Positions 1-11,483 of a stretch of DNA of 64,000 nucleotides are shown here, piece by piece (positions within the stretch are counted from its first letter, which is position 1; each line of letters begins with the position of its first letter). Both the position numbers and the translations under genes were made by a program. Source of the DNA: Physcia stellaris (Eukaryota > Ascomycota > Lecanoromycetes > Caliciales > Physciaceae). Below the pieces are notes generated by a model. That model had not been told where the DNA came from and made no database searches. It was given only the letters and a program-made list of their open reading frames with translations. The stretch covers positions 1 to 64,000 of the forward strand of contig JABSSW010000032.1 of assembly GCA_018902385.1 (NCBI GenBank), read 5' to 3'.

Positions 1-224
1 AATTTTGCGAATCGTTTTTTGTTGTTTGAAAATTGACGTAAAAATAAAATTTTGCGACATTATAACGAATTTGTTTTTTGAACATAAAACGCGACAAAAT
101 TTCGTAATCATTTTGTAAAATTTAAATAAACTTTCAAATTTTGAAAATATAAAAAAAGTTCAATTTGATTATTGTTTTCAATTTATCGATTGCGATAATG
201 AAATTAAAAACGTCAATTTTTTGA

Positions 225-512
225 TCAAAAATGCGATCGTAAAATAGTCGAAAAATGATTTTTCGACGACAAATTAATTTCATAAATATTCAATCGTTCG
301 AATATCGAATGTAAATGAACGATATGTTTTTCAAAAATATTGAAAAAAACAACAATATTATTTACGTAAACGCGAACAAATTCGCGAAAATTTCGAAAAA
401 TAAAATCGATTCGTCGTTGTACGTATGAAAATAAATTTTTGAATTTTATCACGACGACGTTAAATTGTTTTGTTTTTATGTAAAACGACGATAAATTTAT
501 ATTTGTTTGCAA
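225..512 (-). pseudogene. Reverse transcriptase fragment with mutated YVDD box
   Basis: Open stretch of 95 codons matching the part of Ty3/Gypsy RT around the active site. It reads 'SYVQRRID', then 'FVRVYVNNIVVF', then 'EKHIVHLHSIFERL', the usual order 'QR.iD..L', YVDD, 'H..Hv..vf..L'. The catalytic YVDD is YVNN here (about 357-368), so both metal-binding aspartates are changed to asparagine, as G-to-A mutation would do. The frame breaks downstream toward the window edge. It belongs to the minus-strand Gypsy element that includes 1200-1922. The fragment cannot encode an active polymerase. Confidence 0.72.
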
Positions 513-1199
513 ATTTTATCAATCATTAATGAAAAAATTCGCAACGTCAAAAACGAATATAAATTTGCATTCAACGACAATTAAAATAATATTTGATTGA
601 AAAAACATAAAATAAAAATCGATTAAAATGATTTTGTTTAATTCGCGTATATTCACGACGATTCGATTTTTGCGTTTTGAATTATTTGATTCAAATATTG
701 TTTTTTATATTGCGAAAACAAAATAATCATGCGAAATGAATTGATTGATGTATTTTATGCGTTTTTGAACGTGCAATTTATCGAAAATTTCATCAACGAA
801 TTTTCGATTTGCAAAATCGAAAAAATAAATTTTCGTTGCGTCAATTTTCGCGTCGAATTTGAATTCAATTGATATTCATTTTTCAAACGAAATTCGCACA
901 ATAAATTCGTTATCATTTCACAATTTTGAATAATTTTCGATTATATTTGCAAATTTAATTCGTGCGTTAATATTATCGTAAATCGTGATATTTGCGAACA
1001 AAATTTTCTCAACATTAATGTTTGAATTTGAAACAAAATTGTTAAAATTTTCGCACGAATTAATTGCAAAATTGATCGTAAAATTGAAATTTGAAACGAC
1101 GAAATTAATCGCGATCGCATCGTGCAAATTTTTATAATTAATCGTCATAATCGCGTCAATTGTCATGATCGAAATATCAAATTTCATAATTTGTTTGAA

Positions 1200-1922
1200 T
1201 CAATTTTTAAACGCAAATTTATGAACATTAACAATTAAATGAACGTATTTCGAATTAATTAAATAACATTTTTTTTTGTATTTTTGTACGAATTTCAAAC
1301 GCGTATTTTTGAAAATGTAAACATTTTCAAAATTGATATTGTGCGTTTGAATTATTTTTGTATATGCATCGATAATATGTGAAAACACGTTTTTATTTTG
1401 ATTTAATCGTTCAATTCGTGTTGACGTAAACATAAAATCGCGTTCAATAAACAAATTATTTTTGTCGCGTAATTTGAATGAAATTGTAAAAATTGATTTG
1501 ATTGAAATTTTAATAATTTCGTTAACACGAATAACGCGTTTGATTTGTGAATTTACATTGATAACATTGAATTGTATTTTAATATTTTTGCAATTTTCGA
1601 TGATAACAATTTGTTTGTTTACATTTATATTCATTCGTTTTGAATTCAATATATTATTGTCAAAAAAAAATTTTGTTTTCAATTTTTTCATTATATAAAT
1701 TTGTCGAATGAACGTGACAATCGCATTTTCGTTATTCATCAAAATTTCGAAAATTCGAAAAATTAATGAAATATAATCAATAATTATGATAACGACATTT
1801 TCAATATCGCGAATTTTGAAAAATTTCATAATTTGTCGCGTATGAATTCTGTAATCAAATATTTTTTGTATCAAAAATTTACGATCGATTAATAACGTAT
1901 CGCATTCGATATCGACGCACAT
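1200..1922 (-). pseudogene. Gypsy pol linker/protease-zone fragment
   Basis: A 240-codon open stretch, the longest in the left AT block. It carries patterns seen between the aspartic-protease-like domain and RT of fungal Gypsy polyproteins: 'RVIRVNEIIKISIKSIFTI', then 'FKLRDKNNLF.ERDFMF', then 'LSHI'-like 'FSHIIDAYTKII', then 'NTRLKFVQKYKKKCYLI'. This resembles the beta-rich linker that ends near the start of RT, which agrees with RT lying downstream at 512-225. Survival of this frame is probably chance, because the block has lost the CT and AG dinucleotides found in TAG stop codons. It is an element relic, not a host gene. Confidence 0.6.
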
Positions 1923-2030
1923 ATCGATAAAAAATTGTTTTATGTTTGTTTTTATCGTGACGTAACGTTACGAACGAAATTCGAAATTGAATTTTGTATT
2001 TGTTTTGACGTTGAATTGTATTGTAAATAT

Positions 2031-2306
2031 TTAATAATTATGAACATTTTTCGTCGACGATGTGTCAAATTTAATCAAAATTGTTTGACACGAACGCAAA
2101 TGTCGATGAAATTTGTTATTAAAATAAAATTTCGATTGACAACGTTTGCATAAATAATTTTTGATTTGTTTAATTGAAATATTAACAAAATATTCGAATG
2201 ATTTATGAATTACATAATTTTCATTAAATTTTTGAATTTCGAAATGTTTTTCGTCATAATATTCATTATTTATTATAAATATTTTTGACGCGTTTTCAAT
2301 ATTCAT
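2031..2306 (-). pseudogene. Zinc-finger region upstream of Gypsy pol
   Basis: 91-codon open stretch with a C-x2-C ... H-x3-H pattern: 'CKRCQSKFYFNNKFHRHLRSC'-like, with Cys pair, His pair and a trailing Cys. It sits immediately upstream, in transcript orientation, of the linker at 1922-1200 and plausibly belongs to the same retroelement. A short overlapping frame on the other strand is a shadow. Function was probably nucleic-acid binding in the intact element; it is decayed here. Confidence 0.45.
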
Positions 2307-4815
2307 GTTATAATCATTTTAATAATTTTTTTCATCGATTGAATAATTGTTTTTTGTTTTTTTTTTCGCAAAATACGTTCGTCAATATAATGTTTCATTT
2401 TGATTAAACGTTTCATTTTAATTAGAATAAATATTTTGTTTAAACGAAAATGAAAATGAATTTGAAAAATCAACAAAATAATTATTAAAACGTAAAAATT
2501 GCGAATATTAAAATCGCAAATCGAACGTGTTTTAATTTTTTGAATTTCGTTTTGTTACGTTTGTTGAAATCGATATTGTTAATTTACGTATAAACGTTTT
2601 TGCATATTTTGTGTCGATTGTTGTCGATTTGAATAATTTGATTGATACGAACGTTATTGTTGTTAAAAAATGTAAACGTTATTTTGTTTGTCAAATTGAT
2701 ACGAAACTGAATATTGCGTTTGTCGTGATTGCGAAAAAAATTCATTGAAATTTTCGTAACTATTACGTTCATTGATGAAAAAAAAAAAATATTATACGAA
2801 TCGAATAAAATTGAAATTTGAAAACGATAAATAAATTGAAAACGATAATCGTTTTCGAATGAATAATAAAATGATATTTGTTTTCAATGTTTCATTATTT
2901 TTTTTATCAAATTATTAAAAAAATTCATTCATGATAATTTTTTTGTCGATTTAATTAAATTTCGTCGAAATTTTAATTTCAATTCATTGTAAATTAAATA
3001 AAATTGTGAATAAATTGACATTATAATCGATTTAACATTTTTAATTATTATTTCAACGAAATCGAATGATTTTTTATGTTTACGAACATTTTTCATAATG
3101 TATTTTTTTCGTGATTATCGTCAACGTCGTGAACGACGATTTTTATAACATTTTAACAACAAACGTTTTCATTTTTTTACGTTTTTTTTTAATTTAATCA
3201 ATTTTTTTGAAAATTATTAACGATTTCAATATATTATCGTAATACATAATCACGCATGCAATTATTAAAATTTGTTCGAATTATATCAACATTTTTGAAC
3301 AATATCATATTTTTAATTTTTTCAATATAAAAATAAATATTTCGAAAATATGTATTTTTGTTCAAATGTTCGATCGAATTGTCGATAATAACGTTTTTTT
3401 TTTTTTTTCGTATTACAAATCGAAAAATTTTGTTTTTTGAACATTTCATTTAACATTATCGTCATTGTTCAAAAAATTCGATTGAATTTGATGATTCGAC
3501 AAAATTTCGAAATTTCGTTTGAATATCATTTCGAACATTTGTAATCAATGTTTAAAAAATTTGTCATTGTTATTACGTGAATTTCGTGTTTTGTCAATTG
3601 TTATTTTTGTTCGTTATGTTTATATTGAATACAAAAAATAAATTCGATATTTTTGTGTTTCGAAAAATAATATTCAACGAAATTATGATGTTGTTTCGTC
3701 GTTGAAAAAACGACGTCGATAAAATGATTTGAAATTTAAAATATAAATTTTTCGAAAAATGAACGTAAAAATATCAAAAAAAATATTTGCAATCGTCGAT
3801 TTTAAATTAAAAATGAATGACATAATTCAATCATTAATTCAATCGAAAAATGATTGATTGTTTCGATACGTTTCGATAACGATCACGAAAATTTTAAAAT
3901 TTTTGCGAAAACGAATTTTGTCGACGATTCATTTTGTTGAATAAACAATGTTTGTCGAAATTGAATGATTAATAATTAACAACGATATTGATTTAAAACA
4001 ATTAATTACGATATTGTTCACAATAATTTTTGCAAATGTATTGACAAAATAAATTGAATTAATTGTATCGATGTAATCGAATAATTCAAACGCAATGCAA
4101 ATGATTTGTAATATAAAAATAATCAAAATGATTTAAATGAAAATAACAAACAATGTTAAATTCTGAAATAAAAAATGATAAAAAAAAACAAATTGAAATT
4201 TTCAAAATAATTGAACAAATTTTTGTTGTTGAAAAAACAAATAAAATCGTTGAATTGAAATTGTTCGAATCAAACAAAAATTCAAATATGAATTGACATT
4301 TAAATGCGTCGTCATTGAACGATGACAATGCGAATTTCAACGAAAATTCGAAATACTTTAAATATTTGAATGAAAAATCAATCGTTTTTGTTGAAAATTG
4401 TAAAAAAAATGAAAAATTTGATTGAAATTTTCATTTTCAATTGAATATTTGTTGTTGATAATTGATTTCGATCGACACGTCAAATCGAACGATCAATAAA
4501 ATTTTCGACAACGACAACGAAAAAATATTGATGAATAAATGATTTGCGTACAAAATGCAAAACTGTTCGAAAATTGATACGTTAAAAAACAAAAAATAAT
4601 ATCGTTTTGTTTACGTACAAATCATCGTTTGAATGATGTTATTAATTGTTAAATTTGATGTGTGAATGAATTGATTTAAAAATTATGAAAAACGAAAGTC
4701 AATTTATGTACAATAATTGCGAATTAATTGTTTGATTATTATTTATTTAATATGAAATAACGACAAAATTTTTGTCAAAAATCATGTCAAAATATTCGAT
4801 TTAAATTTATATCAT
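2307..4815. other. AT-rich mutated DNA without recognisable gene
   Basis: About 2.5 kb of AT-rich sequence with only short broken frames. The minus-strand frames at 4340-3929 lie just downstream, in hAT orientation, of the transposase block at 5103-4816 and may be the wrecked C-terminal half of that transposase, but I recognise no motif. I see no RNA gene or tandem array. The dinucleotide pattern is the same as in the rest of the block. Confidence 0.6.
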
Positions 4816-6045
4816 TTAATTTGATTTTGTGTCATAACAATATTCGATTGAATTATAATCGATATCGTGTTGCAATCGAAAAGTTTTCGAAATGATTTTC
4901 ATCATGATATCGTTGTTTTTCGCATTGTTCATGACAAAATAATTCAATTTGTTGCGTATTTCATAATCGTTCAACGTTGCAAAAACAATTTGAATCATAT
5001 TTTCATCGAAATGAGTTTTTTGTAACTTCTTCAACGCGAAAAGAATGATTTGTTGTTGCATATTCTCATTGACGAAATGAGAAACAACGATCAATAAATT
5101 CAAATGATTCGAAGAATTTCAAACGTCACATGTAATGTGAATATCGAATATCGATTGACGCAACATCATTTTTATTCTTTTTTGATTTTTCTTGAAGAGT
5201 TTTACATCTCGTTTCTTGATTGTATTGTCGAAACGAAAAAGCATATTGTTGACGAAAACGTTGATATAATGTAAAACGATTCGAAAATCGTCATTGAATG
5301 TTTGATCAAAAAAAAGATTGACGATAATAATTCAACGCAAATACAGAAATTCGAGCATTTTTTTGTCGATTGTTTGAGTTTGAAACTCATGCAATTGACG
5401 ATCTTTTCGCTGTTTTTCGAATTCAAATTGTCGATTGAAAATCGTCTCGATTTTGATTTGATAAATCGTTTTCTTTTTTTTCGATTTGTTCACAATAATG
5501 ATTTCATGCGTTTTGATTAAATGATTCATCGTGTTTAAGTTTTTCGTATCGTGAACGTAATCTTTGAAACAGAAATTGCATTTCAAGTGTTTGACATTTG
5601 TGATCGCGTTTTGAATGATTGTAAAATGCTTGTGTATATTGAATGTAAACTTTTTAATCTTTGTTGCAATGAAGAATTGTTGATTCGATTTCGAAATTGA
5701 ATTGTTGATCGATGAAATTTCGAATTGAAATTCAAAATTCAAATTCGAATTATTCATTTTTTGAAATTCATATTGATTCGTTGAACTCGCAATCAATTGA
5801 ATGAATTTTTGATTATCGTTTGACTTTTTGCGTTTCGAATTTGACGAATTGATAAACGTATTTTGATTCGAATTTAATGATTGAAAGAACTTTGATGAAC
5901 GAAAACGATATTCAAATTCAACAGAATTTTTTTTATCGACATTGCGAATGCGTTTCGCGACGAAACTTTTTGAAACGCTTGAAACTTTGATAAAGTACTT
6001 GATAATGTCAATCGAATCATTTGATTGTTCAAAATTCGAATTCAT
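4816..6045 (-). mobile_element. hAT-family DNA transposon remnant (transposase N-half)
   Basis: Two minus-strand frames together look like a fungal hAT transposase. The first (6045-5332, 237 codons from an ATG) carries a BED-type zinc finger at residues ~156-180: C156-x2-C159, then H175-x4-H180, after a Ser/Asn-rich N-terminus. The second (5103-4816) matches the hAT catalytic-region block: 'VSHFVNENMQQQ', 'ALKKLQKTHFDENM', 'LNDYEIRNKLNYFVMNNA' followed by 'NNDIMM'. In the family this 'DNAsNND' sequence carries a catalytic Asp; here it reads NNAKNND, so the first D is N. I found no terminal inverted repeats. The region retains more CT and AG dinucleotides than DNA to its left, so it may be a younger or less mutated insertion. 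Confidence 0.72.
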
Positions 6046-6366
6046 GTCTGCGTTGCAGCGAAATGAATACGTTTGATAAATGATAAATCATGAAAATCGA
6101 AATTTCTGTGTGAATGTTGCGCAAATTTGATGTAATTTATCGATGTTGAACGTAAAAATTGATATTTTTCACGTTTTCAAAATTCATTTGAATGACAAAA
6201 ACGCAACATCATTAACAAAATCGCGTTTTCGAGCGTATTTTTCAAATTTTTGATATTTTTCAATATTATTAGTCATGAAATGCTCATAATCATAATTTTA
6301 TTAATTACGATTTTCGAATAATCTTATTAGCAAATTCGATCGATGACTATTAGTGCATAATAATGA
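6046..6366. other. Left AT-block / gene-island boundary
   Basis: About 320 bases in which the CpY-poor AT-rich texture gives way to normal composition. No gene, repeat or terminal inverted repeat is visible. The stop codon of the 2EXR-type gene lies at 6367-6369, almost at the point where normal sequence starts. Confidence 0.6.
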
Positions 6367-7214
6367 TTAACAGTAAGAATAACTATTGCGAGCATTGTTC
6401 AGAGCACCGCCATGATTAACGAACTTCTCTAACGTTAGGCATACCGTCTTGCCGTCCGGGCCTCCACCGTAAACTGGGTCCGGTGAACCCATGAGATCTG
6501 GTATGTCTCCCTCATAATGTATCTCGAGCTGCGTGGTTGCCGTTGTCAGCACCGAAACTCCCTCCAGAGGGAAACGTCACTCACATGTTTGATTCTCTCA
6601 AGGGATCCTATGTGAAGAACCGGATTCTCGCTTCCATCACTCCAGAGGCTATCAGAGTCGTCACTATCTTTGTCACTGTCCTGGTCGTCGTCTTTCAAGA
6701 CTTCACCATCAAGGCCCAAGGGGTTCAGCCTCCAGCGATCTCCGGACCTTGGCTCCCGTGACCGGTATTCATCGAGGATTTCATCAGTCTTGGGTCTTGG
6801 AACGTTGTAGCGAAAGATGTTATTCTCGTACAGCACGATCGACGCTTCAATGTAGGCTTGCCGGCATACCCGAAAAATGACAGGAGAGAGCCGTTTTCTG
6901 GACGCTCGGTCGCCGTAGCGCTTCCCTTGTGGCTCGATGTGGTGGACTTTATCCGCGAGGAGCTCGCCATAGATCTGATCACGAAGCTCGCGATGTAATT
7001 TTTCGAAGAAGGGCGCTATTGTGGAATGGAGGCTATTTGATAGGTTGTGCCTGGTCTTATTTAAAATGAAGAGGGAAGAAGATGGAATGCTGGAGTTCTG
7101 AACTTGAGTGAGCCGTGAATATGCTAACATTGATAACTGATACACTTGTGGGAGAAAAACCTTTGTTGAAGGGACTAGGATTTCAATAGGGATAAATGAA
7201 CATTTCCAGCACAT
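6367..7214 (-). CDS. 2EXR/F-box-like fungal domain protein, C-terminus at TE border
   Basis: Two-exon model: exon 1 7214-6585, intron 6584-6529 (56 nt, GTGAGT donor, CTGAC branch point, GCAG acceptor), exon 2 6528-6367, giving 263 aa in one frame. Joining restores a continuous 'ERIKH|LEIHYEG' strand. The diagnostic stretch is 'FFEKLHRELRDQIYGELL', followed ~40 residues later by 'VIFRVCRQAYIEASIVLYENN'. This is the start of the 2EXR-type domain common in expanded fungal families of unknown function. An Asp/Ser-rich acidic stretch (about residues 170-190) precedes the splice. The start at 7214 is the first in-frame ATG; a downstream ATG would also keep the domain. The protein ends only ~60 residues after the splice, against the AT block, so the tail may be truncated. 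Confidence 0.7.
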
Positions 7215-7538
7215 CAGTTGCTTATCATCGTTTCAATTTCTTGGCCGCAAAAGAACGGTGTAGGCGGTGGTGGACTACTATGCCCCGAGGTGACCACAGC
7301 AGCTCCACGCTACCTTCTCAATCAACTATCCCATACGCATCAACCCTACATCTTCTCTAGTCCTGGAACCTCGCTCCTCTTCTATTCTGCCAACGAAGAA
7401 GACCTCAACTGGCTCAGACTTCCTTTGAGATTAGTCTTGTGTTTGCGACCCCTTGATGAGCGTCCAATTCCAGAATTAAAAACCGCCACGGCCATGTTTT
7501 TTACCCAATCACCGCTTCCTGATCGGTATATTGCGATA
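7215..7538. other. Intergenic region, nothing recognised
   Basis: Normal-composition DNA between the divergently starting 2EXR-type gene and the unresolved gene to the right. A 139-codon plus-strand frame (7218-7637) overlaps it, but it is Leu/Pro/Arg-rich, matches nothing I know, and overlaps a better minus-strand frame. Confidence 0.4.
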
Positions 7539-8402
7539 TCAAAGGCGACTTCGTTCGACCATCTGCTTCTTCCAAGGACTCGGAGACTGTCCATCCTTTC
7601 CGAACCCCGACGTCTTAGAGTCTCTCACAATCCCTGATGTATGGCTAATCACAGAAATTTGAATCGCTGGCTCCACACCCAGGTCGGTAATGACTTTCTT
7701 GATGCCCTTATTGTTGACAATGTGGCTTGTAATGTGATACACATGAGCGCCAGGATTGCGGCTCCAGACACTGGGATCGTGATGGCTGTCTCTGAACCGA
7801 CATGACAGACGAAGCGTCTTGAGCGAACAGCGCAGGCTGGCGATATATCCATTATTTCCTCGCAGTCTGCAAGATGCAGTGCCGAAACATGGACCCCCAT
7901 AAGCAATCTCGATTTAAAAATGCCATGGCCGTAAGCAAGCAAGCGATGGTTCGAGTCGATGAAGGGGATTTACATGTTTCGTTTTCTCAATATCGATCCC
8001 TGGGGCAATGTAGGTAAACTCACAGAATGGAGCAGTTGGAGCAACACCTGCCTCCATAACTGGCACAAAAAGAATGGGAAATGATTCAATCCGGAGAAAC
8101 CCGTGTATATTTGCCACTTTGTTGACGAATATCGCCACAGAACGTATCATGTCCAGCTGATGTTCATTTGCATTGGGCTGTTCTAGAGTTGCGAAATGAG
8201 CTGATCAGATCTTTCAATGTGACATCGAGGCTTGAAGGGAGGGTGTGAGGATACTCTTCCGGGTCCTGCGGGTCTTCCCAAATCCCCCCTCCGCTCTGAT
8301 CTCCTCCCACTCTTATTAACCATGGCTCAAGCCGATGTATTTTCTCCTATCAGTATACTTACAGACCGCATGCTGGACACGAAACGCAAAGCGGCTGTCC
8401 AT
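7539..8402 (-). CDS. Possible multi-exon hypothetical gene, structure unresolved
   Basis: Several minus-strand stretches read like protein but lie in different frames. Near 8402 an ATG begins 'MDSRFAFRVQHAV', ending at a GTAAGT donor (8362). From about 8190 to 7960 a frame reads 'EQPNANEHQLDMIRSVAIF' then 'NKVANIHGFLRIESFPILF'. From about 7900 to 7539 a third frame reads 'SLKTLRLSCRFRDSHHD' then 'VYHITSHIVNNKGIKKVI' and ends at a stop at 7539. I could not join them with canonical splice sites. I do not recognise the family. A plus-strand frame 'MAQADVFSPISILTDRML' overlaps the 5' part, so the strand is not secure. It could be a real gene with non-canonical introns, a degraded gene, or chance. 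Confidence 0.28.
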
Positions 8403-8826
8403 GGTCTACGGGTGATCGAAGAACTATCAGCAGCGAACGGATCGAGATAACGGGAGATGTTTCTTTGCGGGGCGATGGATGGTTATGGAAAGGAAGAATT
8501 TAATTTGAAGTTAAGTAAGGATACTGGAGAGATCCAAGAGGGTTGGGGATGGTTGCATGTTGTTACAGTGTTGGGGTTGCTTGTGGTAAGGAGAGGGAGG
8601 GGATGACGGTATGCCTGTTGTGTAAGCTGAAGTTCTCCAGGTTTGCCGCCAACGAGAAAGTGGACCTCTTGGACTTGGGTTTGGCTATAATGTGGATTGG
8701 TATACTGCGAGTACTACGTAATAGGACCGTATCGGACATTAATCTGTAGACAGGATTCTATATCATCGAAGAAAGAAAAAAAGAAATAGACGTATCATTT
8801 AGGTGCTGTTGGCTGCCCAATCTCTT
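8403..8826. other. Intergenic region 3' of the NLR-like gene
   Basis: About 420 bases with no convincing coding frame or RNA gene. It includes the presumed 3' UTR of the NLR-like gene, with an A-rich run (aaagaaaaaaagaaa) near 8771-8787. Confidence 0.4.
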
Positions 8827-11483
8827 CTACACGAGGTCGAAAGCATACAGTTCGACTTCCTCCCACATTACGCTTTTACACGAGTCCATCTGTAGCGTAG
8901 CAAGCGCATCAGCGGTCTCTTTCGTGGCTGGGTGCTCGGGTCCTAAAACTTTAGTCCTGCCATCCAACACCTTTTGAAACATCTCCATCGCCTCGGTCAA
9001 ATGTCCAGTGTCCCGCTTGATTGACGCTACCGTGAACAGGGAATCCAAACTGTAGGTATGATTCTCCCCAAGCCTCCTAGTGCGCACTTCCAGTGCTCGC
9101 GAGGCCAAGCTCTCAGCTTCGGGGTATGCTTTCCGATATCCCAAAGTCATAGCCAAATCATTCGCCGTGTTGATAGTCGAGAGATGGTCCAGGCCCAGAA
9201 CTCGTTCCCGACCCGCCAAAGTATCGCGACCGATCTTTTCCGCGTCTTCGTATTTGGCCTGATCCCTTAGGATGACTGCTAGGTTCTGACACACCTGGAG
9301 AGCTTCGGGATGGTCCCGCGCTTCATGGATTGCGAGGATGGAGCGATATAGTCGCTCTGCTCTGTCCAGCTCGCCCTTCAGTCGGTAACCTAATGCCAGA
9401 TTATTGATGGCGAGTAGAGTTTTGGGATGCTCGGCGCCTAGTAATGCCTTTCTGCCCTCGACGACGGTTTCGCTGAGGGTGATGGCTTCCTCGTACTGAT
9501 TGAGTTCACGCAATACTCCTGCCAGAGCGTAAGCGCAGTTCAATGTAGCCTCGTGAGGATCTGGCAGTGTTTCTTTGTAGCGTTTTAAAACAGTTCTATA
9601 CAGGGTCTTGGCTTTCTCATACTTGGCGCGTCTTCTTGCTAGCAATGCGAGTTGCATCAGGCTTTGGAGGGTCATAGGATCATCGTCACCCAGGCGATTA
9701 CTCCTTGTTCTCTGCGCCCGTTCCGCTAGGCGCTGGGAATCATCATATTTCCCCTGCCGCTCTAGAACTTCCGAGAGGTCGCTCACGCTGTTGATCGTGT
9801 CCAGGTCATCCGCACCTAAGAGGGTTGTTTTGGCGTCTATTACCTTGCTTAGCAATAGGCGAGCTTCTTCGTACAAACTTTGGTATCTCTTGATGACTCC
9901 GAGTAAAGCAAGGGAGTGAAGGGTATCCAAGTGTACTTCCCCACACAAAGCACGTCGTTTGTCGTACGCGCTTTGACAAGACTCAGCGGCCGCATCGTAG
10001 TGACCGGCTCGCAAATCGTATGAGGCAATACTGTGTTGTAGCTTGGCGCAGAGCAGGGCGTTGTCCTTGTCGGGAAATGCGTAAGTCGCTACGGCCTTTG
10101 CATGCGGTATCATGGCTGTTTGCTTGATGTGATCTTCAGAGTCATCTGGGCAGAAATTGGCAACCACGAGTTTTAAGGCGAGAGCCTCGTAGTCGGCCTT
10201 CTTCCCGAATAACCAAAACTTTGTTGCGAGCTGAACAAGTCGATGCATTCTGAAGTATTCCTTCGAGGACTCGGCGTTTATCAGGCGGAATCCCTGTAGG
10301 ATACCAAGCGCAGTGTTCAGCTGCTGACGGCTTCCAGCGAACCCTTGCAAGAGATCGCGAGGAACATCCTGCCGGTCTAGGAAAGCCATCACGGACAAGA
10401 GCTGGCCAGCTTGGGAGTAGTTGGAGCGAGTCTTCTCATAAGAAAGCTTCCACCCTCGAAATACAGACTTTGGCGAGTCAGACCCTCTTCTATGATCAAC
10501 GTGCTCTTCGTCCAAGCTTTTGAGCAACCCAGCTTCACTCTCCGTCAACTCTGAAAGGTACTCGCATAATGTGATGTTGCTGTAGTCGATATATGCAGCT
10601 GCCTGTGCGATGCCTGAAGGCAGATATTCGAGGATATCAAGGATCTGCAACTCAATAGCGTCATCAAGTTTCGTACCACCGGGTAGTCTGGAGCGGAACA
10701 ACGTCAAGGCATCTTTGCATGAAAGCCTTTCGATCACAATAGTGTCATGAGCTCTACCTGTAAGTGTTTGAGCCACATAGCGGTCCTTGGATGTGACGAT
10801 GATTGAGCCATTGCGATAAGTGGGAATGCATTTGGCCAACGCATTCTTGCCCTTGGTCAGTAATTCGACATCGTCTGCGTTGTCCAGAACCAAAAGCCAG
10901 TGTTTGGCATAGCCTCGCTGGAAATGGAGGGAGACTAGTTGTACGATGTCAGTACCTGGGTCATCGTGACCACCCAATCCAAGAACTCGGGCAATTTCTC
11001 TGAAGGCCAGTTCAATCTTGACCAGACTATCGCAGGGGACCCAAAAGATTGAAATGTCGGAGTACTGGCCCCAGACTCTATAACAGTATTCGGTCGCAAT
11101 CTCGGTTTTCCTTTGACGGTCAGCTGGGACCCCATCACAAAGCCAGATACTCACCCTACGCCCCCTATCCCCCAAAGCACAACGCTGGATTTTGCTTTTA
11201 AACGGACATCTATCGATTCCAAGATATCCTCACAGCCCACGAAATTCGAGTTCCTGCTATATGGGAAGTCGGGGATGGTCTGTGAGCGCGCCGGGCTGCC
11301 TGAGTAATAGTTTAGGGTCCAATATTACGATGCACGGCGAGGGCTCTACATACTAGCATTCTGTGGGCTGTCTTTTTCTGCCTCGCTGTGATCGGCTATC
11401 GGTCGTAGCGGTTGAGACCAAGGTACAAGTTCGGCAGAGACTGGCAAGAAGGCACGGTCGTTGGGGTCTTTGGACTTGGTCAT
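8827..11483 (-). CDS. NB-ARC/TPR NLR-like (STAND) protein
   Basis: Likely intracellular signalling NTPase of the fungal NOD-like group. Model: exon 1 11483-11354; intron 11353-11300 (54 nt, GTATGT, CTAAAC branch, TCAG); exon 2 11299-11155; intron 11154-11111 (44 nt, GTGAGT, CTGAC branch, AAAG end); exon 3 11110-8827. The total is 852 aa in frame. The second splice creates the P-loop 'GIGGVGKTEIA' (residues 87-97), preceded by 'FPYSRNSNFVGCEDIL', where most relatives have FVGRE. Then come Walker B 'WLLVLDNADD' (~163-172), an RNBS-B-like 'GSIIVTSKDR', a GLPLA-like 'LPSGIAQAAAYI', and 'YFRMHRLVQL' (~377-386). From ~450 to 830 there are kinesin-light-chain-type TPRs ('A..l....L..R...lG..HP.Tl'). 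There is only ~60 aa of N-terminus and no effector domain is visible. Upstream in-frame codons are closed by a stop, so the ATG at 11483 is preferred. Confidence 0.88.

Larger units (their letters stand above)
1..2306 (-). mobile_element. Decayed Ty3/Gypsy retrotransposon, gag/pol part (minus strand)
   Basis: Heavily mutated retrotransposon read on the minus strand, running off the left edge of the window. In order of its own transcription I see a C2H2-like finger (2306-2031), a long linker of the kind between protease and RT in fungal Gypsy elements (1922-1200) and a reverse transcriptase block (512-225). Composition is very AT-rich with almost no CT, AG, CC or GG dinucleotides. No LTR is recognisable inside the window. 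The family assignment rests on RT motif order and on the linker style common in Pezizomycotina Gypsy elements. It is not functional: frames are interrupted by stops and the catalytic Asp pair is lost. Confidence 0.75.

Noticed and set aside
7940-7975. tRNA-like B-box (GGTTCGAGTC)
   Set aside because: No acceptor stem or A-box pairs with it at the right distance.
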